A stretch of DNA of 64,000 nt from UBA10649 sp965227045 (GTDB lineage Bacteria > Actinomycetota > Actinomycetes > S36-B12): NCBI GenBank assembly GCA_965227045.1, contig OZ245718.1, positions 3,224,001-3,288,000 of the forward strand, given 5' to 3'. Under the pieces are notes generated by a model. It was given only the letters and a program-made list of their open reading frames with translations, ran no database searches and was not told where the DNA came from. This document shows, piece after piece, positions 35,333-42,935 of this stretch (positions within the stretch are counted from its first letter, which is position 1; the number at the start of each line of letters is the position of its first letter). The position numbers and the translations under genes were made by a program.

Positions 35333-36478
35333 ATGAAAAGAACGACGCGCGCGCTCTTGGCCGCGACCTTGTCCTCGATGCTGGTTGGCGGACTGCTGGT
35401 TCCCGCTGCGTCCGCGGCTTCAACGTCAAATGACACCGAGTTGCCGGCAGCAGTGGATAAGGGCTTGTTGCGCGCCCAGGCGATTGTCAAACAGTACGCA
35501 CCCAATCCTAAATCCGTCGGGGTGACTGCCAAGCTCTCGAAGAGGCCCCCGGCAGGCGTGACTATCGCCGTCGTGCACAGCGGCTCGGCGGCTGCACAAG
35601 TTATTTACTCGTATGTAGTCGAAGCGGCGCTGCTCTTTGGCTGGAAGGTCGAGAACTTCTCGGGTGCGACGACTGCGGAGAAGCATCAGCAGTTGTTCTC
35701 CGCAGCCCTCGATATCAAGCCCACTGCGATCATTGATCCGACCGGCGAACCATCGGTGGTGGGCTCGACCAACGTTCAGCGGTCGACCGCTCAGAACACT
35801 TTCGTCGTTTGCTCCAGCTGCATCGAGCCTGCCCCCGCGAAGAACTGGAACTCGACGATCAGTGGGCCCGCCAACGCGCAGCTTCTCGGTCAGGTTCTGT
35901 CCGCTGGTGTCGTGTCGGCATCTAAGGCGAACGCAAACATTCAGATGGTCACCGTTCCGCTGATTGCGACGCAGAAGCTTACTGCCGCGGCATTTGCTAG
36001 GTCCACGACTACGCTGTGCCCGAAGTGTCAGGTTGGGGACAATCCCTTTGCGATTTCGGATGCCGGCTCGAAGATTCCCGCTGCAATGGTTTCGATCGCT
36101 CAGCGCAACTCGGCGGTGAACTGGATTGTTGGCGGTGGCTTCTTGCTCACGGGCATTCAGCCAGCGCTCACGGCCGCAGGCTACGGTGGAGGAAAGGTTC
36201 AGCTTGCCTCCTATAGCGGCTCTGCGGGCAACTACGACGCCATGCGTGCAGGCACCCAAGCTGCCGACGCCGCCAGCGGACAACCGATTGTGAGCTACCG
36301 CTCCGTCGATGCGGTGGCTAGGTGGGTCAACAAGCAGACGCAGGTGAGCAACCCTCTACCTGTCCAGCTATTGACGAACGTGAACATCAAGTCGGCGATC
36401 TTTAGCTCAGACGGCAGCGTTTACATCGGAGTTGCCGGCGCGCTAGATCAGTTCAAGAGACTGTGGCTGATGAAGTAG
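35333..36478 (+). CDS. ABC transporter substrate-binding protein, type A (copy 3 of 3)
   Basis: 381 aa. Signal peptide MKRTTRALLAATLSSMLVGG with an ASA cleavage site and no lipobox. Mature region VDKGLLRAQAIVKQYAPNPK, closest to the copy at 30539. Cys pairs VVCSSCIEP and LCPKCQVG. There is no linked ATPase or permease, so it is an orphan binding protein in the same regulon. A perfect operator precedes it and a bidirectional hairpin separates it from the convergent pseudogene. Confidence 0.88.
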   Translation: MKRTTRALLAATLSSMLVGGLLVPAASAASTSNDTELPAAVDKGLLRAQAIVKQYAPNPKSVGVTAKLSKRPPAGVTIAVVHSGSAAAQVIYSYVVEAALLFGWKVENFSGATTAEKHQQLFSAALDIKPTAIIDPTGEPSVVGSTNVQRSTAQNTFVVCSSCIEPAPAKNWNSTISGPANAQLLGQVLSAGVVSASKANANIQMVTVPLIATQKLTAAAFARSTTTLCPKCQVGDNPFAISDAGSKIPAAMVSIAQRNSAVNWIVGGGFLLTGIQPALTAAGYGGGKVQLASYSGSAGNYDAMRAGTQAADAASGQPIVSYRSVDAVARWVNKQTQVSNPLPVQLLTNVNIKSAIFSSDGSVYIGVAGALDQFKRLWLMK

Positions 36479-36490
36479 TTCCACGTTCAG

Positions 36491-36532
36491 CATGCGGGTG
36501 GGGCCTGGCGACAACTGGTCCCCACCCGCATG
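36491..36532. terminator. Bidirectional hairpin between convergent genes
   Basis: Perfect 13-bp arms CATGCGGGTGGGG and CCCCACCCGCATG with a 16-base loop, 13 bp after the binding-protein stop and before the end of the minus-strand SDR pseudogene. Confidence 0.75.
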
Positions 36533-36564
36533 TCGTCGTGAGGAGAGGAGAGCCTCGGCCTCGG

Positions 36565-37499
36565 CTAGCTCGCGAGCATCTCCTCCGATACTCGCCACAG
36601 TCGAGCGGCGAGCTCCGGATCCGTCGAGTATGGGGCGTACCCGGTGCGCTCTCCGGGCATGTTCGGCCCGGCCTCGTTGCAGTCCTCGAAGTAGCGTCCA
36701 CCGATACCTTCGACCAGCGGAGACCCGGCGAGTAGGGTCGAAGTCGCGGCGCCCTGCTCGACCGTCTTGAAGTCGACGACGTGATTCCCGCGCAGCCTGT
36801 CGAAGTCCTCCTGCGACACATGGCGAATCAGCTTCGTCTGGATCACACCAGGCATGAGGGCGTTGGCGCTTATGCCTTCGTCCGCCCATCTGTTCGCTAA
36901 CTCGACGGCGAACAGGATGTTCGCGGTCTTCGACTGGCCGTAAGCGGTCCAAGGGTTGTACTTGCGGTCGTCGTCGTGGACGTCTTCGAACACGACTGGG
37001 GAGTAGAGGTGCCCAGCTGAGCTCACCGCCATAACGCGGGCACGGCCGGCCGCGGCCAGGTTGGCGCGAAGGCCCGTCGTCAGCGCGTGATGCCCGAGGT
37101 GATTGGTAGCGAGCTGCAGTTCGCAACCTTCGGGAGTGCGTGTCAGGGGCGTGGCCATCACGCCTGCATTGTTGACGAGAATGTGCAGGGGTCCTTCCCA
37201 GACGGCGACGAAGGAGGCGACGCTTGCTCGATCGCTGAGATCCAGCGGTCCACGGAGATGGTCCCGTCCCGATCAGCGATCTCTGAAGTCGCTCGCGCGC
37301 CAGCATCCACGTCACGGACGGCAAGGGTGACTTCCGCTCCGGCTGAGGCGAGGGCTCGGCCCGTTTCCAATCCGATACCGGAAGATCCGCCGGTTACGAT
37401 CGCGCGTTTGCCCGAGAGATCGACCCCTTCCAAGACCTCTGCTGCGGTCGATCTAGCACCGAACGGTGTGAGGGCGCTGCGGCGGTTGGCGTTGTTCAT
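36565..37499 (-). pseudogene. SDR (retinol-dehydrogenase-like), frameshifted
   Basis: The N-terminal part from 37499 reads MNNANRRSALTPFG, then VTGGSSGIGLETGRAL and up to GTISVDR, after which the frame runs into nonsense and stops at 37158. The other frame continues exactly where an SDR should: LDLSDRASVASFVAVWEG, LHILVNNAGVMATPL, NHLGHHALT, YGQSK and a normal C-terminus. A single missing base near 37246 joins the two, giving one protein of about 310 aa. It may be a true inactivation or a sequencing error. It lies beside the ligand-less Rieske gene, so decay is plausible. Confidence 0.85.
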
Positions 37500-37573
37500 G
37501 AAGCCCCCGTTCCTGTGCGAGTCATTGACTCTTCAGCGTGAAATCACGACCCGCGCAATGAAGTGAACTTCTA

Positions 37574-38596
37574 CTATTCTTTGCCGGGATAGAAGGTTGC
37601 CGCCCATTCCCTCAGGTCGTGATAGGCGCGTGCTTCCAGCTTCGGGTACGGGGGATGCTCGATGAGTGTCTGTCGCGACCAGATGGGCATGTCAGCCTCG
37701 ACCTGCTCGAAGAAGTGACAAGAGAGACGCGTGGCGAACTCGGGTCCACTTAGCCGGCCCATACTGCCTTTAGCACCGATGAGCGCAGAGAAGAAGTCCG
37801 ACGCTTTGCCCTGCGCATCAATTGGCGTCACTGCTGTCAGCTGCATCGTCGGGTGGATGCCTTCGTATGTGGTCGCAATGAAGCCGAGACCCCAGCAGTC
37901 CATGTGCGACGCGCCGTCGATGGGACCGTCTGGTGTCAGCCAAGTGGAGGGCTTGCCGCCTCCCCAGGTGTAGCGCAGTTCCGTGGCGAAGAGCGGCCCA
38001 TCGGCGCCGGACCGGGCGACTTCCGGGACTTCGGCGGAGTGATGCACGAAACGAACATGCGCAGGGTCGGCGACGTTCTCGACTGCCTGTTGCGGATGGA
38101 CGCTGACGCTAGGCCAGACTCGGCAGTAATCGGGGTAATAGCAGAGGTAGTCGTTGCTGGCGCACTGGTGGTACGCAGGAATGCGCCAGGTCGGTTTGCT
38201 GCCCGCAGAGTCGTACCAGACAAAGATCATGCCGTTGACCTCGTGCACGAGCCACGGGGCCAACGCGCAACGGCTCGTCTCGCCCGTACAGGAGATGGCT
38301 GTGTTCTCGCCGGCGCTGTTTCTCCGCAAGCCATGGAATCGGCACCTCAGTTGGCCGTCAGCTTGGTGGCCTCTTTCGAGATCGTCGCCGAGGCGGGGGG
38401 AGTGCGCATCGGAGACTCGCGCCTCTCCCGACGAAGTTCGGAAGCAAATCAGGTCGGCACCGAAGTAGCGCAGATTCAAGGTCGTGTCACCGCGTACCTG
38501 CTCGGACCATGCGACGCAGTACCACGAAGTCGGAATGCCCTGCTCATAGTGGTATCGATGCACGGGCGGTCGCACCGCGACATCGGTCGACAACAT
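37574..38596 (-). CDS. Degenerate Rieske-type oxygenase lacking two cluster ligands
   Basis: 340 aa from ATG 38596 (AGGAG 12 bases upstream; a TTG four codons earlier is possible). It is homologous along its whole length to the oxygenase at 12427. However, where that protein has C-x-H (AHCPHLGAH), this one has S66-P-R68 (AHSPRLGDD); only C85 and H88 (RCRFHG) of the second pair remain, and GWRW has become GLRR. The catalytic-domain iron motif DPAHVRFVHH is intact. A normal [2Fe-2S] cluster cannot form, so it is probably inactive or repurposed. The open frame and the intact C-terminal half argue for recent change. Operator at 38624. Confidence 0.87.
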   Translation of the reverse strand: MLSTDVAVRPPVHRYHYEQGIPTSWYCVAWSEQVRGDTTLNLRYFGADLICFRTSSGEARVSDAHSPRLGDDLERGHQADGQLRCRFHGLRRNSAGENTAISCTGETSRCALAPWLVHEVNGMIFVWYDSAGSKPTWRIPAYHQCASNDYLCYYPDYCRVWPSVSVHPQQAVENVADPAHVRFVHHSAEVPEVARSGADGPLFATELRYTWGGGKPSTWLTPDGPIDGASHMDCWGLGFIATTYEGIHPTMQLTAVTPIDAQGKASDFFSALIGAKGSMGRLSGPEFATRLSCHFFEQVEADMPIWSRQTLIEHPPYPKLEARAYHDLREWAATFYPGKE

Positions 38597-38623
38597 CCGG
38601 GTCACCAACTCCTAGGCTAGGAT

Positions 38624-38639
38624 TAGGACGAGAGGCCTA
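38624..38639. promoter_or_regulatory. Palindromic operator TAGGAC-gaga-GGCCTA
   Basis: 11 of 12 consensus bases, extended by outer T and A. It lies 27 bp upstream of the degenerate Rieske start on the minus strand, so the regulatory site is kept although the gene is damaged. Confidence 0.75.
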
Positions 38640-38836
38640 AGATACCAGCGGCCTCCCGGCGACACCAGTACCAGAGGTTTGCAACTCGACCATCAGGAGC
38701 CGAAGCCGAGTTGCTCGGCACCGCGGCTTCGTGGGTTGACTGGTTGGAGCAACGCGACATTCGCGCGGTCGCTCGTAACGTTTTGATTTCGGGCCTTGCC
38801 GCTGCACGCGGGTGATGGCATGATCCGGCAATCGAC

Positions 38837-38852
38837 TAGGACACCAGTCCTA
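38837..38852. promoter_or_regulatory. Perfect palindromic operator TAGGAC-acca-GTCCTA
   Basis: All 12 consensus bases, flanked by C and G to an 18-bp palindrome. It is upstream of the second ABC importer operon. Confidence 0.85.
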
Positions 38853-38856
38853 GTCC

Positions 38857-38872
38857 TCGGTCGGGCGTCCTA
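38857..38872. promoter_or_regulatory. Weaker second operator TCGGTC-gggc-GTCCTA
   Basis: Right arm perfect, left arm 4 of 6. It is exactly 20 bp from the site at 38837, about two helical turns, so the two could be bound on the same face. Confidence 0.5.
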
Positions 38873-38895
38873 TTCGTGGCGCCCTAGCAGCTAGC

Positions 38896-40470
38896 GTGTT
38901 CGGAGGGCTTTGTGCTGGGAAATGCGGGCGCGAACCCTGTGGTGTCGCGGTGACGCGGTTCGACGCGACCGCACCCGCGCTTCGCTTGCGCGGCGTGTCA
39001 AAGACCTTTCCGGGAGTGCGAGCCCTGAGCGGCTTGGACCTCGACGTTCGCACGGGGACTGTCCATGCGCTCCTGGGCCACAACGGTTCGGGCAAGTCGA
39101 CGGCAATCAAGCTGCTAGCTGGCTTGTATTCGGCGGACCCGGGCAGCGAGGCGTGGGTGGGCGGTCAGCGTTTGCATCTAGGCGATGCTGCAGCGGCGTC
39201 GAGATGCGGTTTGCGTTTCGTCCACCAGGACCTCGGGATCGTGCCCGAGTTGAGCGTGGCCGAGAATTTTGCGCTCGGCACTGGGTTCGAGCGTGGTCGT
39301 TTCGGCCTGATCGACTGGCCCGCGCAGCGTGCTCAGGCTCAGGCGCTGCTGGCGCGATTCGGCTTCGACATTGACGTGGATGCACCGCTAGGGGCGGCGA
39401 GCCCTTCAGCGCGCGCTGCGGTTGCGATCGTGCGCGCCATTACCGACTGGCCGGAGGCCGGCGGGGTGCTTGTGCTCGACGAGCCCACAGCCGCCTTGGC
39501 GGCGCGCGAGGTGGACCGCCTCTTCGAGCTGGTGCGCGCGGTGACTCGAGAGGGCGGAACGGTGATCTTTGTCGGCCATCGGCTGGACGAGATCATGACG
39601 ATCGCGGACAACGCGACGCTTCTGCGCGATGGCCTGGTGGTATGGGATGGACCGCTGGCGGACACGAGTCTGCAGGGGCTGGTCAGCATGATCGCCAATG
39701 ACGAGGACGCGGTTCTCGAAACGGGGACGAAGCGACAAGCGGTGGGCTCCGCGCCTGCGGCGCAGGTTGTGCTGGACTGCCGCGGGATCGAGGGTGAGTT
39801 CCTGAACGGAGTCGATCTAGTCGTTCGTTCGGGAGAGATCGTCGGCGTAGCGGGGCTACTCGGCTCTGGCCGCGAGGAACTCCCATACCTACTCGGCGGC
39901 GACCCTCAGTCGGTTGCTCGGGGAGATCTCGCCTCGGTGCAGGCCGGTTCGGGTACGGGGATCAGCTTCGTGCCAGCCGACCGCTTGCGTGAGTCCATAT
40001 TCGAAGGGTTCACGACTGCGGAGAACGTCTCCCTCGCAGGGTTGCCCTCCATCCGGCAGCGGGGCGTGGTCACGTACGCCGCTGAGCGCCGCGCGGTCGA
40101 GAGCTGGCTCGCGGCGACAAACACCGACGTGGCGTACGCGCCGCGACCGATCCTTACGTTGAGCGGCGGTAACCAGCAGAAGGCGGTCCTCGCCCGGGCG
40201 CTGTCGACTAACCCGTCAGTGCTTGTGCTCTCCGAGCCGACCGCCGGCGTTGACATCGGTGCACGCCGAGTCATCTACGAAGAACTGAAGCGTCGGGCTG
40301 GCGATGGCCTGGCCATCGTGGTCGCATCCTCCGACGTCGAGGACCTACTTGCCTGCTGCACTCGTGTGGTGGTCCTGCGGGACGGGAAAGTCACGGCGGA
40401 GTTCGACGCTCCGCTGTCCAAGACGGCCATTACCTACGCGATCGAAGGTGCACATGAACAACAAGACTGA
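38896..40470 (+). CDS. Sugar-type ABC importer ATPase (second system)
   Basis: 524 aa as drawn from GTG 38896; a GTG at 38950 is an alternative, and neither has a clear ribosome site. Two nucleotide-binding domains: Walker A GHNGSGKST and Walker B LVLDEPTAALA in the first, whose signature is replaced by GAASPSARAAVAIVRA; the degenerate second Walker A GLLGSGREEL with intact LSGGNQQKAV and LVLSEPTAGVD in the second. In the last motif Ser replaces the usual Asp of the Walker B LDEP, an uncommon change. It shares its architecture with the ATPase at 18416 and overlaps the permease start. Confidence 0.9.
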   Translation: MFGGLCAGKCGREPCGVAVTRFDATAPALRLRGVSKTFPGVRALSGLDLDVRTGTVHALLGHNGSGKSTAIKLLAGLYSADPGSEAWVGGQRLHLGDAAAASRCGLRFVHQDLGIVPELSVAENFALGTGFERGRFGLIDWPAQRAQAQALLARFGFDIDVDAPLGAASPSARAAVAIVRAITDWPEAGGVLVLDEPTAALAAREVDRLFELVRAVTREGGTVIFVGHRLDEIMTIADNATLLRDGLVVWDGPLADTSLQGLVSMIANDEDAVLETGTKRQAVGSAPAAQVVLDCRGIEGEFLNGVDLVVRSGEIVGVAGLLGSGREELPYLLGGDPQSVARGDLASVQAGSGTGISFVPADRLRESIFEGFTTAENVSLAGLPSIRQRGVVTYAAERRAVESWLAATNTDVAYAPRPILTLSGGNQQKAVLARALSTNPSVLVLSEPTAGVDIGARRVIYEELKRRAGDGLAIVVASSDVEDLLACCTRVVVLRDGKVTAEFDAPLSKTAITYAIEGAHEQQD

Positions 40471-41518
40471 GGCATCGAGCCGACCGGCATCGGTAGGTTC
40501 CGCAGTTGCCCCCTCGCGCAGGTCCTGGCTGCGCAAGTTCAGCTTTGTAAACATCAGCGTGCTTTATGTGTTGATCGTTGTCATCATCATCTTCTCGCTG
40601 TGGGCACCGGAAACCTTCCCGACTTGGACTACCGCGCGATCGATCCTTAATGGCATGGCCGTCCCCGGCTTCATGGCACTGGCCGCCATCCTGCCGCTGT
40701 CGGCACGACAGTTCGACCTCTCGATCGGAGCCTCGATGGGCTTCGCAAACATGCTGGTGGCATTCCTGCTCGTTACCCAGGGCATGCCGGTCGTGCCCGC
40801 GATTCTGATCACCTTGTGCGCTGGGCTGGTGATGGGTGTGATCAATGGAGTCGTGGTGGTCAACGCCCGCATCGACGCCATCATCGGCACTCTTGCGACC
40901 GCGGCCCTGTTCACATCAGCGACGTCGATCATCTCTGGGCAAACGATCACAGGTGTGGTCATGTTCGGCGACTTCGCGAAGATCGCCACCACCAGCATCG
41001 GTGGGATTACCCTCCCGGTCATCCTCATGCTTCTTACTGGGCTCGTTATCTGGGTCTTTCAACGGTTCACCGTCACGGGCCGCCGCATCTACGCCATCGG
41101 CTATAACGAACGCGGCGCGGAACTTCTCGGTATCAACCTCAAGAGGCTCAAATACCTTGCTTTGATCATTGGTGCCGTTGTCGCCGTCATTGCCGGAATC
41201 ATCTTGGCCTCGACCGTGAGTTCCGGCACCCCCGGAATTGGTGCGCCCTACCTTCTCAATGCCTACGCAGCGGCCTTTCTCGGATCTACACAGTTCGGAG
41301 GGAAGTTCAACGTCTGGGGCACAGTGCTGGCCGTCCTGATGCTCACGACCGCCACTAACGGCATTTACCTTGTCGGCGGCGCAGTGTGGGTTCAGGGACT
41401 TTTCAGTGGCTTCGTTCTACTTTTCGCGCTTGGCGCATCCAACCTCGAACGGGCCATTCAGGCACGCAACTGGGTCCGCCGCAAACGCTCCAACAGTGGA
41501 CAGCAGGCACCGGCCTGA
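40454..41518 (+). CDS. Sugar-type ABC importer permease (second system)
   Basis: 354 aa from ATG 40454, 17 bp inside the end of the ATPase gene; a longer frame to 40304 lies fully in the ATPase gene and is rejected. Hydrophobic segments begin with VNISVLYVLIVVIIIFSLW; the family blocks VVVNARIDAIIGTLATAALF and GYNERGAELLGINLKRLKY (the coupling loop) are clear. The C-terminal tail is basic. It is homologous to the permease at 20001. The lipoprotein binding protein follows after 90 bp. Confidence 0.9.
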   Translation: MNNKTEASSRPASVGSAVAPSRRSWLRKFSFVNISVLYVLIVVIIIFSLWAPETFPTWTTARSILNGMAVPGFMALAAILPLSARQFDLSIGASMGFANMLVAFLLVTQGMPVVPAILITLCAGLVMGVINGVVVVNARIDAIIGTLATAALFTSATSIISGQTITGVVMFGDFAKIATTSIGGITLPVILMLLTGLVIWVFQRFTVTGRRIYAIGYNERGAELLGINLKRLKYLALIIGAVVAVIAGIILASTVSSGTPGIGAPYLLNAYAAAFLGSTQFGGKFNVWGTVLAVLMLTTATNGIYLVGGAVWVQGLFSGFVLLFALGASNLERAIQARNWVRRKRSNSGQQAPA

Positions 41519-41607
41519 AGTCCAGCTCCCGGGCATCACCTGTACGACGCGATCCCGGCGCGCCCCGCCCAACCCACGCAATGTCATACGAGAGGAAAGA
41601 CCGTTCT

Positions 41608-42819
41608 ATGTCTATCATCCGAGGCAGATCCGCCCGCACCCTCGCAGCGTCCGTCGCTATCGCGGCCGCCCTCATCGCGACCACAGCAGCTTGTGGCAGC
41701 AGCAGCACGGCCGACTCCACTGCATCGATCGAATCTGGCGGTCCCTCAGATGCGTCGACCGCATCTACAGATCCGTCGACCGCGCCGTCCGCGGAAACCA
41801 TGAAGGAGATTGCTGCGGCAGCCGTCGCGGAGTACATCGACGCGCCTGCCACCATCGGTATCGCGGAACCGCTCGGTCAGGCCGTTCCCGCGGACAAGAC
41901 GGTTGCGTTCATCACTGCGGGCCCGGGTGGTACGGGCATCGCGCTGACCCAGAAGGCACTGCAAGAGGCGGCCGAGAAGGTCGGATGGACGATCAAGGTG
42001 ATCGAACCCGAGTCTCCGGCACCGCAGGCTATGCAGCAGGCGCTCACTCAAGCGATTCAGCTGAATCCAGATGCCGTAATCATGAACTCGGGTGATGTGA
42101 CCGCACTCAAGACTCAGCTCGCCGAGCTGAAAGACAAAGGTATCCCAGTCGTACAGACTTTTGGATTTACCAGCCAAGAGGATCAGGTCGACCTGAGCTT
42201 CTTCTCCACTGGGGAGATGGCGAGACTCGCGGGGCTCACGGCTGATGCGGCAGTGGCGAAGCTAGACGCACCAGGAGAGTTCGGTGTCGTAACGATCGAG
42301 GGTTATCCGGCTGCGGACGAAACCGTCAAGGGTTTCACCGACAGGCTTACAGAACTCTGCTCCGAATGCACGACCGTGCCGATCGTGCTGTCCCTAGCTT
42401 CCCTCGGCGGTAGCGCTGGTACGGACATCGTCAATGCCTACCGCGCCAATCCGAACATGCAGGGCATCTTCGTTCCATTCGATCAGCTGAGCGCCGCTCT
42501 GTTCCCCGCGGCACAGCAGGCTGGCGTCGACCTGCCCCCCGTCTACGTCCTAGCGACGGTCCCCGGCACCATTCTTAGCCTCCAGAGCGGCGATATCGAG
42601 GCCGCTGTTCAGGTCGACAACCAGTCGCTGGGCTGGCGTTACGTAGATGCATTGTCCCGCATCTTCACCGACCAGATCGAGTCAGCCAAGGCCGTTCAGC
42701 AGCTCCCGTCCCAGCTTTGGTCCAACGCTTACGACAACGTTCCCGAAGTTCCTTCTGATGGGACATTCCCGACGCTTGTGGAGGACTACAAGGACCAGTA
42801 CGAGGCGCTCTGGAAGTAG
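41608..42819 (+). CDS. ABC transporter substrate-binding lipoprotein, type B (copy 1 of 2)
   Basis: 403 aa from ATG 41608, after a GAGAGGAAAG ribosome site; the upstream extension in frame is inside the permease gene. The signal peptide ends in ATTAACGSSS, so Cys29 is the likely lipid anchor. A Ser/Thr/Ala-rich linker precedes the binding domain, which begins with APATIGIAEPLGQAVP. One Cys pair only: ELCSECTTVP. A near twin lies at 53251 with identical VPIVLSLASLGGSAGTDIVNAYRA. It is the cognate binding protein of the second importer. A strong hairpin follows. Confidence 0.9.
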   Translation: MSIIRGRSARTLAASVAIAAALIATTAACGSSSTADSTASIESGGPSDASTASTDPSTAPSAETMKEIAAAAVAEYIDAPATIGIAEPLGQAVPADKTVAFITAGPGGTGIALTQKALQEAAEKVGWTIKVIEPESPAPQAMQQALTQAIQLNPDAVIMNSGDVTALKTQLAELKDKGIPVVQTFGFTSQEDQVDLSFFSTGEMARLAGLTADAAVAKLDAPGEFGVVTIEGYPAADETVKGFTDRLTELCSECTTVPIVLSLASLGGSAGTDIVNAYRANPNMQGIFVPFDQLSAALFPAAQQAGVDLPPVYVLATVPGTILSLQSGDIEAAVQVDNQSLGWRYVDALSRIFTDQIESAKAVQQLPSQLWSNAYDNVPEVPSDGTFPTLVEDYKDQYEALWK

Positions 42820-42828
42820 AACTGTCCC

Positions 42829-42867
42829 GAAGCAGGTGGGGACTCCTGAGAAGTCCCCACCTGCTTC
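42829..42867. terminator. Strong hairpin after binding-protein gene
   Basis: Perfect 16-bp arms GAAGCAGGTGGGGACT and AGTCCCCACCTGCTTC around a 7-base loop, 9 bases after the stop. The HyuB gene follows 69 bp later with no operator of its own, so it depends on read-through or an unseen promoter. Confidence 0.8.
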
Positions 42868-42935
42868 TGCAGTGTCTTGGAAGTCAACCCGGCGGCATGT
42901 GACCGGCTAGCCGGGTCAAGTCAAGAGGAGGCGCG

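Noticed and set aside
35426..36283. Minus-strand frame of 285 codons opposite the third type A binding protein
   Set aside because: Shadow of a strongly conserved coding gene, with similar shadows under the two paralogues.
36443..37324. Minus-strand frame of 293 codons over the SDR pseudogene
   Set aside because: It is in the third frame, and its translation is Arg-rich and low in motifs, whereas the true SDR motifs are in the two joined frames.
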